This document shows, in pieces, positions 54,835 to 64,000 of a stretch of DNA of 64,000 bases. Source of the stretch: Sporosarcina sp. BP05 (GTDB lineage Bacteria; Bacillota; Bacilli; Bacillales_A; Planococcaceae); contig NZ_JACFTD010000002.1 of assembly GCF_014282005.1 (NCBI RefSeq), positions 539,823-603,822 of the forward strand. The letters run 5' to 3'. The position numbers were made by a program, and so were the translations under genes. The notes beneath the pieces were generated by a model. It made no database searches and had not been told where the DNA came from. It saw only the letters and a program-made list of their open reading frames with translations. Position 1 is the stretch's first letter, and every line of letters begins with the position of its first letter.

Positions 54835-55746
54835 TTAATCGCCAACGTTTTCTTGCACAATCTTCATAGCAATAGTCGGTCTATCTGTGATAAAACCTGC
54901 TGCTCCAACATGTAAAAGTTTAACGAACGACTCATTATCATTCACACCTTCAAAATAAACGGGGATATTAATTTGGGTGAGAAACTTGATGAAACTTTCG
55001 GTGCCGAGAGAAAATACACCCAGTTTTTCTGGGATTTTGAACAAATCTGCACGTGGGCTATAGAGATGACCGAACATACTAGTAAAAGAGGCATATGCTT
55101 TTTTTACTTCGTTATCACCCGCACCAGTAGCTACTTTGTTTTGTGCATACAAGTTGAATCTGTCGGTCTGTTCATCGAATGAACTTGTTACAGCGACACA
55201 GTCTTCAGCACCCAGCTCTTCGAGAAGTCTCCAAAGTTTGGAAGGCATCAAGCTTCCTTCGTATGTATCAGGAGAATCTTTCAGATTAATAGCAATTAGC
55301 ATATGTGGAAATCTTTGTATCAGTTCGCGAAGAGAAAGAATTTCTAGGTTCTTTCCTCGGTAAGAATGATTTCCATCCGCATCTTCAAACTGATAACCTG
55401 CATCAGCCATTTTCAATTCACTTAGGGTATAGTCTGCAACTCTTCCAGAGAAATCTGTTGTCCGGTCTGCAAATTCATCGTGGAAAACAATGATTTCTTC
55501 GTCTTTTGTTAAACGGATATCGACCGCAAAGCCATGTACGCCGAGTTCAGCCGATTTTGAAAATGCGGCTAATGTATTCTCAGGAGCCTCTGCAAGTCCA
55601 CCTCGGTGGGCAAGAATGACTGGTTTATCGAAAGCGAGCGCTTTTTTACCTTCACGTGGTACCGGTTTTGAGACAACTTTGGAAGCTGCCCACGCGGCAA
55701 CGCCTGCCGCACCTACTGTAAGGGCCACATTTGTTTTTCTACCCAT
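54835..55746 (-). CDS. Glycerophosphodiester phosphodiesterase family protein
   Basis: A 303-residue GDPD TIM-barrel enzyme. Catalytic and metal residues are in ILAHRGGLAEAPENTLAAF (His47, Glu54, Asn57) and DIRLTKDEEIIVFHDE. An N-terminal hydrophobic stretch (residues 6-22, Ala/Val rich) suggests membrane anchoring or export. It hydrolyses glycerophosphodiesters or teichoic-acid-like polymers to glycerol-3-phosphate. Homologues include GlpQ and YhdW; I cannot choose between them. It is not part of the ylb block in B. subtilis. Confidence 0.87.
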   Translation of the reverse strand: MGRKTNVALTVGAAGVAAWAASKVVSKPVPREGKKALAFDKPVILAHRGGLAEAPENTLAAFSKSAELGVHGFAVDIRLTKDEEIIVFHDEFADRTTDFSGRVADYTLSELKMADAGYQFEDADGNHSYRGKNLEILSLRELIQRFPHMLIAINLKDSPDTYEGSLMPSKLWRLLEELGAEDCVAVTSSFDEQTDRFNLYAQNKVATGAGDNEVKKAYASFTSMFGHLYSPRADLFKIPEKLGVFSLGTESFIKFLTQINIPVYFEGVNDNESFVKLLHVGAAGFITDRPTIAMKIVQENVGD

Positions 55747-55819
55747 TTAGATGCCTCCTCATGAATCAGCTCTATTTCCCTCATTATAGGGCAAAAGATT
55801 GATGTTGTCAGCAATGTTC

Positions 55820-56000
55820 AGTGACTAGATCCAGGCACCTTTCGACTTTCTTATGTCTAGCTACAGGAAGTGGCGTATAAGACTGCCTTCCTTCTTGTTG
55901 ATAAATGCAAAGAGCGCCTTTATGTTCAAGTCCTCTGGGAGGGATTGAACTGCATCGCTCCTACTTGTCGCATCTACCGGGCGCCTTACGCTTTTCTTTT
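55820..56000. repeat. Degenerate hairpin repeat, copy F
   Basis: In the 311-bp gap before ylbG: GACTAGATCCAGGCACC, TATGTCTAGCTACAGGAAG, CAAAGAGCGCC, GGGAGGGATTGAACTGCATC and GGGCGCCTTACGCTTTTC recall pieces of copies B and D in the + orientation. The AGGAC-loop hairpins are lost. Two nested copies may be fused here. Confidence 0.55.
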
Positions 56001-56057
56001 GTTGCAGGGCTTTTCAGTCCTATGGTATTGTATGGGTTAGGAAAAGAGGGGAAATCT

Positions 56058-56330
56058 ATGATCGATCGTCAAGGTATTATTGTCTATCTTCATCATTTGA
56101 AACAAGCAAAATCATTTCGAAAATACGGTCATGTTCATTATATATCACGCACTATGAAGTATGTTGTCCTTTATTGCAATATGGAGGATGTTGATACGGT
56201 CATGGGGAAAATAGAACGTCTTCCATCTGTAAAAAAGGTTTTGCCATCATACCGCCCATTTGTGAAAACGGAATACGAAAATGCCAAACCGGATAAAGCG
56301 AAAGAATATGATTATAAAACCGGATTATAA
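56058..56330 (+). CDS. ylbG: UPF0298/DUF2129 family protein YlbG
   Basis: A 90-residue protein from the ATG at 56058 (AAGAGGGGA upstream), [20 protein letters not shown]. The segment [19 protein letters not shown] is typical of the family. Function unknown. It is in the B. subtilis order (ylbF, ylbG, rsmD), although the repeat and two other genes interrupt that order here. Confidence 0.88.
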   Translation: MIDRQGIIVYLHHLKQAKSFRKYGHVHYISRTMKYVVLYCNMEDVDTVMGKIERLPSVKKVLPSYRPFVKTEYENAKPDKAKEYDYKTGL

Positions 56331-56333
56331 GAA

Positions 56334-56729
56334 TTATCTTAATGGAGGAAGCAGTTTGTTGATGCGTAGAATACCAATTGTGTATTGATAAAACAACTCA
56401 GTTTCTGCAAATACTGTAGAGTTTTTTAACTCGATAACAGCTGGCGTGCTCCCAACCTTTTCCGCTGTTTCCTCAAAGAGTAGCCTTCTTTTTGATTTGA
56501 TGGTATTCTGCTGGATAATTCCTTCCCGGCAAATGTAGATAGGCATGAATTTACCGTCATTTGCAGGTTCGAAGGCTGCCGCAAGTGACAGTGCATGACC
56601 TGATGGTGTTTCTGAGGATAAGATGAATGTCCTATGCAGGCGGTCGCTATTCGTCTTGATTAATTCACATAGTTCATAAACGTCTCCATATCCTTCGCCG
56701 AGCTCTATGAATCGTTGGTTTAATATCAT
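56334..56729 (-). CDS. Hypothetical protein, 131 residues
   Basis: MILNQRFIELGEGYGDVYELCELI to RINKLLPPLR. A mixed alpha/beta composition with no membrane segment, and conserved-looking stretches TFILSSETPSGHALSLAAAF and FMPIYICREGIIQ. I do not recognise the family. The ATG at 56729 is taken as start; AAAGG lies 11 nt upstream and a GTG at 56738 is the alternative. It converges with ylbG, with 3 bp between stops. Confidence 0.55.
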   Translation of the reverse strand: MILNQRFIELGEGYGDVYELCELIKTNSDRLHRTFILSSETPSGHALSLAAAFEPANDGKFMPIYICREGIIQQNTIKSKRRLLFEETAEKVGSTPAVIELKNSTVFAETELFYQYTIGILRINKLLPPLR

Positions 56730-56824
56730 ACATAACACTACCTTTCTGAATACGTAAATCTAGTTTCATCATACCATTGTGAACCCGAAGGCGCATTCAT
56801 CAATTCATTCTAGGGGGGTAGGAT

Positions 56825-58261
56825 TTGAAATTTATCGTAAGGACTATGATCCTTTTACTGATTGTAAATGGTCTTCTAACTTTATATGCATTATTATCAA
56901 GCGGTAGGCGCAGATAGCAAAGGGCTTAGTGTTGCAACGTTCACGCAAGAGATTGAGGTAATAAATCGTCCCGATGCCCTTCATGTCCGCCAGCACTTCA
57001 GCGGCTTATCTGACGCGCGCCATGAAATTGTCTGGCCAAAAGCTAGCACCAATCGTACTTGTTATCTTGCGGACGCAACGTCCTGTAATCGATTGGACGA
57101 GAATTCGATAGCCTTTCTTGAAGGGGACAATGAACGCCAATCCATTTCATATGAAATACCCAAAAAAGGGACTATGAAACAAACGGCTCTATTCAATGAA
57201 CCGTTCGCTGTCCTACATGGCTCTTCTGCCTCGTACACATTATTCCATATGACTGATGAAACAGGGATTGGTGGATTATGGGTCAATGGCTTGGAGCGAG
57301 TGGGTACTAAAAAAATGACGAACATCAATTATGCATTATTCCGTGGCAAGGGTGAGGTCAAGGATCTTTATTGGCAACGAAATAATTTGCCCGTACTCTA
57401 TGCTGGGGATAGGCTTTCGGTATTTGGTGAAAGCGACAATATTGAGCCACTTAGGGAAGTGGATAACGCGCTTAAAGCACTTGATGCCAACCATTCAACG
57501 ATTGTAGTTGATGATACACGTCCTGCTGTTAATGCTACCCGGTTTATCGTTTCCAAAAATGTGGATGTGGATAAAGTATCTATCCGATTGCTAAGGGAAA
57601 GTATGTATGCACGTTTTATAATACCGGAAAACGAACGCATGACCGCCGAACTGGTAGCTTCGGTTCTAGGAGAAACGCCAATAGGACTCGAAAAATCACG
57701 TAAATCTTATCAGGTGTTTACTGAAGCAATTACAGAAGATGAACTTGAACAATTTAAAAGTTTATTGAACGATATGACAGGGCAAGAAGTGAATGCATCT
57801 GTATTGGACGCGTTAGCCGGTGAGGTAACAGGCTTTAAGACATCGTACTTCACGAAAAATATCCAGGCTGATACAGCAGCGCATCCGTTTTTAATCGAAG
57901 ACCCACGAGAAATCATGTTTGATGGTGCAAGTACCACAGATATCCGAATTATATTGAAGGATGGAAAGACCTTGTATCCAGCGAAGAAAATTTTGAACCT
58001 AGCGGGCTATGCCATTACATCGAATGAGCGGTCCATTTACGTTGAAAATAGCATTAGGAAATTTAGATTTCCCAAGAAAGAACTTTTTTATGTCTACAAT
58101 GAACAAAAATACAATGTCGTAACGATGCCATTTGAAGTGCTTGAAGGTGACTTTTATTTCGAAGAGAGTTGGTTTAAAAGGTTGTTCCTATTAAGTATCG
58201 AGAAAACGGCAGATACGATTGATATCATTAGGATGTCAACATTAATAGAGGAGGTGGACAA

Positions 58262-58265
<4 letters not shown>
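56825..58265 (+). pseudogene. Signal-anchored hypothetical protein, split by a +1 frameshift
   Basis: A TTG at 56825 with GGGGGGTAGGA just upstream opens a frame that gives MKFIVRTMILLLIVNGLLTL, a clear membrane anchor, but it stops at 56915-56917. A second frame, open from 56886 to 58265, carries the 450-residue body (QAVGADSKGLSVATFTQEIE onward) without any ribosome site. Deleting one base near GCGGTAGG (56899-56906) would join them into one 479-residue protein. The body has no motif I know; it is followed by a GTGA overlap with rsmD. It may be a real mutation, a programmed shift or a sequence error. Confidence 0.65.
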
Positions 58266-59306
<1,041 letters not shown>

Positions 59307-59311
59307 TTGTT

Positions 59312-59351
59312 AAATGGTTATGATGAAATTGACTATTCATCATAACCATTT
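59312..59351. terminator. Bidirectional terminator between coaD and ylbJ
   Basis: AAATGGTTATGATGAA pairs perfectly with 59336-59351 around an 8-nt loop. It serves the two convergent genes. Confidence 0.9.
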
Positions 59352-59355
59352 TAGT

Positions 59356-60276
59356 TTAATAAATAAGGTAGAAGATTACCGGTACGACAATGACGCTCCA
59401 AATTCGTCCGATTACGTAAGGAGTCATTGAGATATTGCAGGTCTTTGCGATGACAAAAACTTGCATATGGATACTCAATCCGTTCATGGAAATGATTGCG
59501 GCGATAAGAAAAGGGAAAATTGGCATACCATAAAAGTGATCTGTTGCTGATTGAACACCTGACGTCATTTCGAAAATGGCTAAGGCAAATGTTTTGGAAA
59601 TCCCCATCTCCACAGTAAATACTGAAGTAATGACTGTTGAAAGAACGGTTCCGAGCGAAGAAAAGAAAATGACGGTGGTAGCGACAAGAATAATGATTGT
59701 CGAACTTTCCTTGATAGCGTCAAGGAGCGGCATCCCTTTTACTTTCTTCGGAAGTTGTGAAAGAGGCATTTCTACATCGCTTACGCGGTGCAAAAATACT
59801 AACGCTAGTAAAAAGAATAAAATATTCGCGATATGGATGGCTGCAAGCAACTTCCACCCTGAACCTACATTTCCAAATAGTTCTGTTCCGACGAAGCCGA
59901 TGATGAACATCGGCCCAGGTGCATGACATGCAGCTAGAAGTAGACCGCTTTGCTTTTGCGATAATTCACCGTTTTTCATCATTTCGGTTACTGTTACGGC
60001 ACCGACCGGGAATCCGCCAAACGATCCGAGTACGTATGCTTTCAAAAAACGCCTCCACTTAGGTGCTTTCCGTGTGCGATTGGGCATCTTTAAAAGCCAT
60101 TGTGTCAATATGATATAGGGCAGTAAGTAAGGAAGCAGTGCATGGATAAATAACTGTGCACCGGCTTCGGCCCCAGCATGTGCAATGCTTGGCTGTAAAA
60201 TGAACAGAATGATAAGTCCCCATACAACTGAAAGATTTATCATATGATAAAGGCGTGCATGCATTCCGTTGACCAC
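59356..60276 (-). CDS. ylbJ: YlbJ-like sporulation membrane protein (nucleoside-recognition gate domain)
   Basis: A 306-residue polytopic protein with eight or so helices. The YVLGSFGGFPVGAVTV and GLLLAACHAPGPMFIIGFVG segments are typical of gate-domain proteins of the YlbJ/SpoIIIE-regulon type. It sits where B. subtilis has ylbJ (after coaD, before ylbL) but is about 100 residues shorter than the 408-residue protein. GTG start 8 nt after AAAGGAG. YlbJ is a mother-cell sporulation gene needed for heat-resistant spores there. Confidence 0.75.
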   Translation of the reverse strand: MVNGMHARLYHMINLSVVWGLIILFILQPSIAHAGAEAGAQLFIHALLPYLLPYIILTQWLLKMPNRTRKAPKWRRFLKAYVLGSFGGFPVGAVTVTEMMKNGELSQKQSGLLLAACHAPGPMFIIGFVGTELFGNVGSGWKLLAAIHIANILFFLLALVFLHRVSDVEMPLSQLPKKVKGMPLLDAIKESSTIIILVATTVIFFSSLGTVLSTVITSVFTVEMGISKTFALAIFEMTSGVQSATDHFYGMPIFPFLIAAIISMNGLSIHMQVFVIAKTCNISMTPYVIGRIWSVIVVPVIFYLIY

Positions 60277-60405
60277 GCACTCGGCTCCTTTCGATTTCCA
60301 AGCATGACAAAAAAATGAGTAGTAAATCTTTTGTCAGTCTTTTTTTGGTGCTACACTTATATATATGTAAAGAAAGTACAGGCTATTAACGGAGGTGTAC
60401 CTAAA

Positions 60406-61452
60406 ATGAGAAAGAAACGATTCGGTATGATAGGAGTTTTGCTTGTCATCATAGCCATTTTATTCGTTTACCCACTTGATTCTTATATATCAAAGCCGGG
60501 AGGGGCATATGACTTGGATCCACTCGTCGAAGTGGTAGGTGGAGATGACAACGACCTTGGGACGTTCAGTCTTATGACGATTTCTGTTTCAAAAGCGACA
60601 TCAGCTTCTTATGTTTTATCCAAATTTAGCGATAAGATGAAACTTCTTCCTGCTGAAAATGTAAGAAGAGATGGAGAAAATGATAAGGAATATAATATCC
60701 GGCAGAAGAAACTTATGACTGGTTCACAGTTCAATGCGATTACAGTTGCTTTTGAAAAAGCAGGTATACCTGTTGATATCGATTATGATGGTGTCTTTGT
60801 CATGATGGTCCTCGAAGGGGGCGCAGCCGACGGAATCTTGGAACTTGGAGACAAGATTCGTGTGGTTGATGGTGTGGAGTTGGAAGAGTCAGGACAATTT
60901 TTCACACTTATTGGAGATAAAAAACTGGGAGATGAAGTAAAGATTTCGTTGGAAAGGGATGGCAAGAAGCTCGATGTCACGCTTGTCTTGAAAGAGATAC
61001 CTGATAGTGATGGACGTGCAGGACTCGGCGTACGTTTTGAAGAGGATCGGACACTCTCGACCGATCCGGAAGTTGATTTCAAAACATCGAATATTGGTGG
61101 ACCGTCTGCGGGACTGATGTTCACGCTTGAAATTATGAACAAGTTGCTTGATGAAGACCTCACGAAAGGATATAACATTGCTGGAACTGGAGAAATGTTG
61201 GAGGATGGAACCGTCGGAAGAATTGGGGGAGCGGATTTTAAAGTGATTGCGGCATCCCGCCAAGACGTGGAAATATTCTTTGCACCAGCAGACGATTTGC
61301 CTGATGAAGTAAGGGCGGCGAATCCTGGAATACTGACTAATTACGAAGAAGCTGTAAACATGGCAGAGAAAATCGGCACGAAAATGAAAATTGTACCGGT
61401 GAAAACTATAGATGATGCACTTGATTATTTAGCGACGTTGGAAGAGAAGTAA
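60406..61452 (+). CDS. ylbL: YlbL, PDZ and Lon-type serine protease
   Basis: A 348-residue membrane-anchored protease from the ATG at 60406 (GGAGGTG upstream). One N-terminal helix (about residues 6-25), then a PDZ domain (about 110-190; GDKIRVVDGVELEE) and a Lon proteolytic domain with catalytic Ser234 in GGPSAGLMF and Lys279 in GGADFKV. In B. subtilis YlbL degrades the SOS division inhibitor YneA with CtpA. ylbK, which precedes it there, is absent. Confidence 0.92.
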   Translation: MRKKRFGMIGVLLVIIAILFVYPLDSYISKPGGAYDLDPLVEVVGGDDNDLGTFSLMTISVSKATSASYVLSKFSDKMKLLPAENVRRDGENDKEYNIRQKKLMTGSQFNAITVAFEKAGIPVDIDYDGVFVMMVLEGGAADGILELGDKIRVVDGVELEESGQFFTLIGDKKLGDEVKISLERDGKKLDVTLVLKEIPDSDGRAGLGVRFEEDRTLSTDPEVDFKTSNIGGPSAGLMFTLEIMNKLLDEDLTKGYNIAGTGEMLEDGTVGRIGGADFKVIAASRQDVEIFFAPADDLPDEVRAANPGILTNYEEAVNMAEKIGTKMKIVPVKTIDDALDYLATLEEK

Positions 61453-61860
61453 ATCTTCATGTCCTTTACGCTCCTAAAGATTATTTAGTGTGTGCTTTGG
61501 TACCCAGTGTGTGGTGCCAGCTGCTGCCACAATTTTGAAAGGCGCAAATGGTGTCAGTAACAGGCACAATGCATTTAACTTCATGCGACTGGAGATTGTT
61601 TTATCTGTGTAAACTGAGAGAAGGCGCCTAACAGGGGGAGCCGAGGCCCTAATACTGATAGCGAACCGAACAACGAAGAGTTCGGTTTGTATAATTTCTG
61701 CGTCCTTTGCAGAAATTATACAATTAATGCAAAGGAGTCATTATATATATGTTATAGACTTAAATACCGCAGTTGCTTATGGCGGGAGGCATCCCCGAGC
61801 GCCGAAGCGGAGTCGAAAGGAATCTTTATCTCCTTTATGCTCCTAGAGATTTTTTTATCT
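61453..61860. other. Structured intergenic region without a gene
   Basis: 408 bp. Holds AACCGAAC with GTTCGGTT (61664-61687), directly followed by TTGTATAATTTCTGC with its perfect complement (61687-61701 with 61709-61723, loop GTCCTTT). Two similar 35-bp segments, each a weak hairpin with TCCTTTA[CT]GCTCCTA, lie at 61455-61489 and 61823-61860, so the middle 370 bp look like an insertion or duplication. No convincing start or coding frame. Confidence 0.55.
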
Positions 61861-63081
61861 TCACTTAATGATGATAGGGTGTGTAGTGTAATCGACACCG
61901 ATTCGGGAACTAGAAGTCCCATTTCCGATTCCGAGTGCGTACATATCCGCAGCGTGGATATCGAAATCAAGTGAAGGATTTGAGAAGGCGGCTGCTTTGC
62001 TAACAAGAGGAAGCTTCAGCCTTTTTTTATGTTCATTCAAATATAATCTTCCGGCAGCTGTCATTCCAAGTAATCGTAGATAGGATGGAGTTTTCATAGT
62101 GCTCCGTATATCGTACGTAAAACCGGTGAAAATATGAGTAAGCATGCGCTGAAGCCGAGTCCAAGTGTACCTTTTTGATTTCACATCCTTCATGAAGCCT
62201 TCAAACGTGCCGTTATTAGCTGCTGCACGGTACAACAGATTTTCAATTCCTTCCGTTACGTCTGCAATCATAGCGAGACGGTTAGGCCCTTCCCGTAAAA
62301 TTGTGAAACGGAGCTGGGGATAGAAGGTCGGCCAGTTTCCGAATGATTGATTTTCAGCTTGCCAGTCGTGTAGAATTACGTGTGCTGTACCGGGCATGAA
62401 ATCTATAATTGCCCCGAGCGTATCTGATTCAAAAAAGGATTTTCGGATGCCGGTTGCACTCGCAATCGGGTTACCTGCAACAGCGTCGTCATGGTACTGG
62501 GCGACAATACGCGGAATTGTGACAGCTTTCATTTTGGAGCCAATATTCCTAGTGGCCTCTATGTAATGAAAACCTAAAATATTATTCGGTTTTGAGAGAT
62601 CAGCTAGCGGTCCTTCGATTGTTAAGGAATTGGCAGCCGTGATATAAGCCTCATTTAATGCTTTCGGATAACTGAGTCCACGGTTGACAGCATCTTTCAC
62701 AGTTTGTTCATAATTGCCGCCAGCTTGTTGGATTAGGCGAAGACTTCTTTGGAAAGGTTCAACTTCACCATCTTCGCTGCCAAAGCAGAAAGCACTGCAC
62801 TGAGCAGCGTCCAGTAGCTGAATAGCGCCTCGGGCGAAGTTTGGTGCATTAGATGTCGCAAATGCATAAGGGAGCTCCAAAACGATGTCTACGCCGTTTT
62901 TTAAGGCCATTTTCGCACGGGCCCATTTATCAACAAAGGCAGGTTCCCCTCGTTGAAGGAAATTACCGCTCATAACGGCAATCACAATATCTGATCCAGT
63001 CAATACTTTTGCTTGTTTTGCATGGTGAAGATGTCCGTTATGAAACGGGTTATATTCAACGATAATTCCTGAAGCTTTCAA
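61861..63081 (-). CDS. ylbM: tRNA(Met) cytidine acetate ligase TmcAL (YlbM)
   Basis: A 406-residue protein from the TTG at 63081 (MKASGIIVEYNPFHNGH), 8 nt after AAAGGAG; a GTG at 63090 overlaps that site. EYNPFHNGHLHH is the nucleotidyltransferase HxGH motif, followed by the SGNFLQRGEPAFVDKW segment. In B. subtilis it uses ATP and acetate to make ac4C34 of elongator tRNA-Met. It is divergent from ylbN. Confidence 0.92.
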   Translation of the reverse strand: MKASGIIVEYNPFHNGHLHHAKQAKVLTGSDIVIAVMSGNFLQRGEPAFVDKWARAKMALKNGVDIVLELPYAFATSNAPNFARGAIQLLDAAQCSAFCFGSEDGEVEPFQRSLRLIQQAGGNYEQTVKDAVNRGLSYPKALNEAYITAANSLTIEGPLADLSKPNNILGFHYIEATRNIGSKMKAVTIPRIVAQYHDDAVAGNPIASATGIRKSFFESDTLGAIIDFMPGTAHVILHDWQAENQSFGNWPTFYPQLRFTILREGPNRLAMIADVTEGIENLLYRAAANNGTFEGFMKDVKSKRYTWTRLQRMLTHIFTGFTYDIRSTMKTPSYLRLLGMTAAGRLYLNEHKKRLKLPLVSKAAAFSNPSLDFDIHAADMYALGIGNGTSSSRIGVDYTTHPIIIK

Positions 63082-63151
63082 ATTCGTCACTCCTTTGCTA
63101 CAATGAATATTAATTATACCTATGCGGTTGAAGAAGTGACAAGAAAATATC

Positions 63152-63180
63152 TTGACATCCCTTTTCGCCCATTATATAAT
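63152..63180 (+). promoter_or_regulatory. Consensus sigma-A promoter of ylbN-rpmF
   Basis: TTGACA (63152-63157) and TATAAT (63175-63180) are perfect and 17 bp apart, 27 bp before the ylbN start. Confidence 0.88.
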
Positions 63181-63207
63181 CAACATTGTTGTCTTGAGGT
63201 GATAGAC

Positions 63208-63741
63208 ATGAAATGGTCAATCCATCAATTGCAGAGATACAGACAAGGTGCGATGCCGCTTGACGAAGCTGTCGACCTTGAATCCGTGAAAAAACGGAAT
63301 CCGGAAATCCGGAATATTACGCCTGTCCGAGTGACCGGAAGTTGTACAATCGGCTCCAAGAAATTGATATGCCGATTCCGGCTTGAAGGTACGATGACAT
63401 TGCCTTGTTCTCGAACATGGGAAGACGTTGAATTACCATTCTCAATCGAAGCTGACGAACAGTTCAGCTGGGATGAAGAGGTTCTCGCAGCAGATGATGA
63501 AATTCATCCTGTTGTGGGTGAGGTAGTCGACCTGACCCCTGTATTTGAGGAGCTCGTCCTCCTTGAAGTGCCGCTTCAAATTTATGGTGAAAGTGCCAAA
63601 GATATGCAAGAGGCAGAAGGAAAAGGCTGGTCATATGCGACTGACGAGGTGTACAATGCCAGGCTCCGAAAGGAACTGGAAACGAAAGTGGATCCTAGAT
63701 TTGCCGATTTGGCAAAACTCTTTGAATCCAAGGACGAATAG
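63208..63741 (+). CDS. ylbN: YceD/DUF177 family protein
   Basis: A 177-residue protein from the ATG at 63208 (TGAGGTGAT upstream; a longer frame from 63103 would run across the promoter). [14 protein letters not shown], the Cys pair of CTIG...CSRTW and the [20 protein letters not shown] segment fit the YceD family, which is encoded just before rpmF in many bacteria. The role is unknown but probably tied to 50S ribosomal biogenesis. Confidence 0.88.
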   Translation: MKWSIHQLQRYRQGAMPLDEAVDLESVKKRNPEIRNITPVRVTGSCTIGSKKLICRFRLEGTMTLPCSRTWEDVELPFSIEADEQFSWDEEVLAADDEIHPVVGEVVDLTPVFEELVLLEVPLQIYGESAKDMQEAEGKGWSYATDEVYNARLRKELETKVDPRFADLAKLFESKDE

Positions 63742-63764
63742 GCGAACGTAAGGAGGTGCCCCAG

Positions 63765-63938
63765 ATGGCTGTACCAAAAAGAAGAACATCCAAAACAGTT
63801 AAAAACAAGCGCCGTACGCATTATAAATTGCAAGTACCGGGAATGACTACTTGTACTAACTGTGGCGAAATCAAATTGGCTCACCGCATTTGTAAATCAT
63901 GCGGTCATTACAAAGGAAAAGAAGTTGTAGGCGAATAA
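63765..63938 (+). CDS. rpmF: 50S ribosomal protein L32
   Basis: A 57-residue basic protein, [20 protein letters not shown]. Four cysteines (30, 33, 43, 46) form two C-x2-C knuckles, so this is the zinc-binding C+ form. AGGAGGTG lies 8 nt before the ATG. It is cotranscribed with ylbN from the consensus promoter upstream and ends before a terminator. Confidence 0.97.
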   Translation: MAVPKRRTSKTVKNKRRTHYKLQVPGMTTCTNCGEIKLAHRICKSCGHYKGKEVVGE

Positions 63939-63953
63939 GTAAGATTTGCCTAT

Positions 63954-63993
63954 AAAGGCTACCGTGAGACCATGGCTCACGGTGGCCTTTTTT
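63954..63993 (+). terminator. Terminator of ylbN-rpmF
   Basis: A 15-bp stem with one wobble, AAAGGCTACCGTGAG (63954-63968) with 63976-63990, a 7-nt loop and a following T-run. Confidence 0.92.
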
Positions 63994-64000
63994 CTATACC

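Overview
The window is a low-to-mid GC Gram-positive chromosome segment. Gene order runs parallel to the Bacillus subtilis ykuU-ktrC-rnjA-def-pdh-ykt-typA-ylaN-ftsW-pycA-cta-ylb-rpmF stretch. Spore-associated genes (ytvI-like, ylbJ-like), a caa3 oxidase operon, many TTG/GTG starts with strong purine-rich ribosome sites, and a MurE carrying the Dap-type DNPR motif suggest a spore former of the Bacillales, most likely Planococcaceae (Sporosarcina-like). The genus is an inference; no 16S gene is present.

Layout. 1-8.7 kb: an ABC-2 exporter (ATPase end, permease) followed by a membrane protein with a long Gly-Glu/Gly-Gln tract, a MoxR ATPase, a DUF58 protein and two Bat-like von Willebrand A membrane proteins, apparently one operon. 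8.8-14.8 kb: a reverse-strand MFS pump and a regulator-potABCD polyamine operon with a palindromic operator. 15-18.1 kb: a zinc-ribbon protein, the ykuU/ykuV thiol peroxidase pair and ktrC. 18.4-21.2 kb (reverse): rnjA, rpoY, an apparent 23-residue peptide gene with a near-ideal promoter, and def. 21.4-33.3 kb: ykyA, pdhABCD, a nitronate-monooxygenase-like gene, yktA/yktB, suhB, typA and ylaH. 34-40 kb: ylaI/ylaL, ylaN, ftsW and pycA. 40-48.1 kb: ctaA, then ctaBCDEF, ctaG and a ctaM-like gene, which build heme A and the caa3 oxidase. 48.8-63.9 kb: ytvI, yugN, ylbC, an aspartokinase-like gene divergent from a second-type murE, ylbF, a phosphodiesterase, ylbG, a frameshifted membrane-anchored gene, rsmD, coaD, ylbJ, ylbL, ylbM, ylbN and rpmF.

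Non-coding structure is the most unusual part. Three copies of a roughly 630-690 bp non-coding element lie at about 16.7, 33.3 and 48.1 kb, each just downstream of a gene terminator. One has perfect 14-bp terminal inverted repeats. Each carries two hairpins whose 8-nt loops are complementary to each other, and a long perfect stem that differs in sequence and position between copies. A second, unrelated interspersed family consists of short GC-rich hairpins whose stems vary while the loop stays AGGAC/AGGAT.

Functionally the window links central carbon metabolism (Pdh, Pyc), aerobic respiration (Cta), RNA metabolism (RNase J1, RpoY, RsmD, YlbM, YlbF), envelope growth (FtsW, MurE) and redox defence (YkuU/YkuV).
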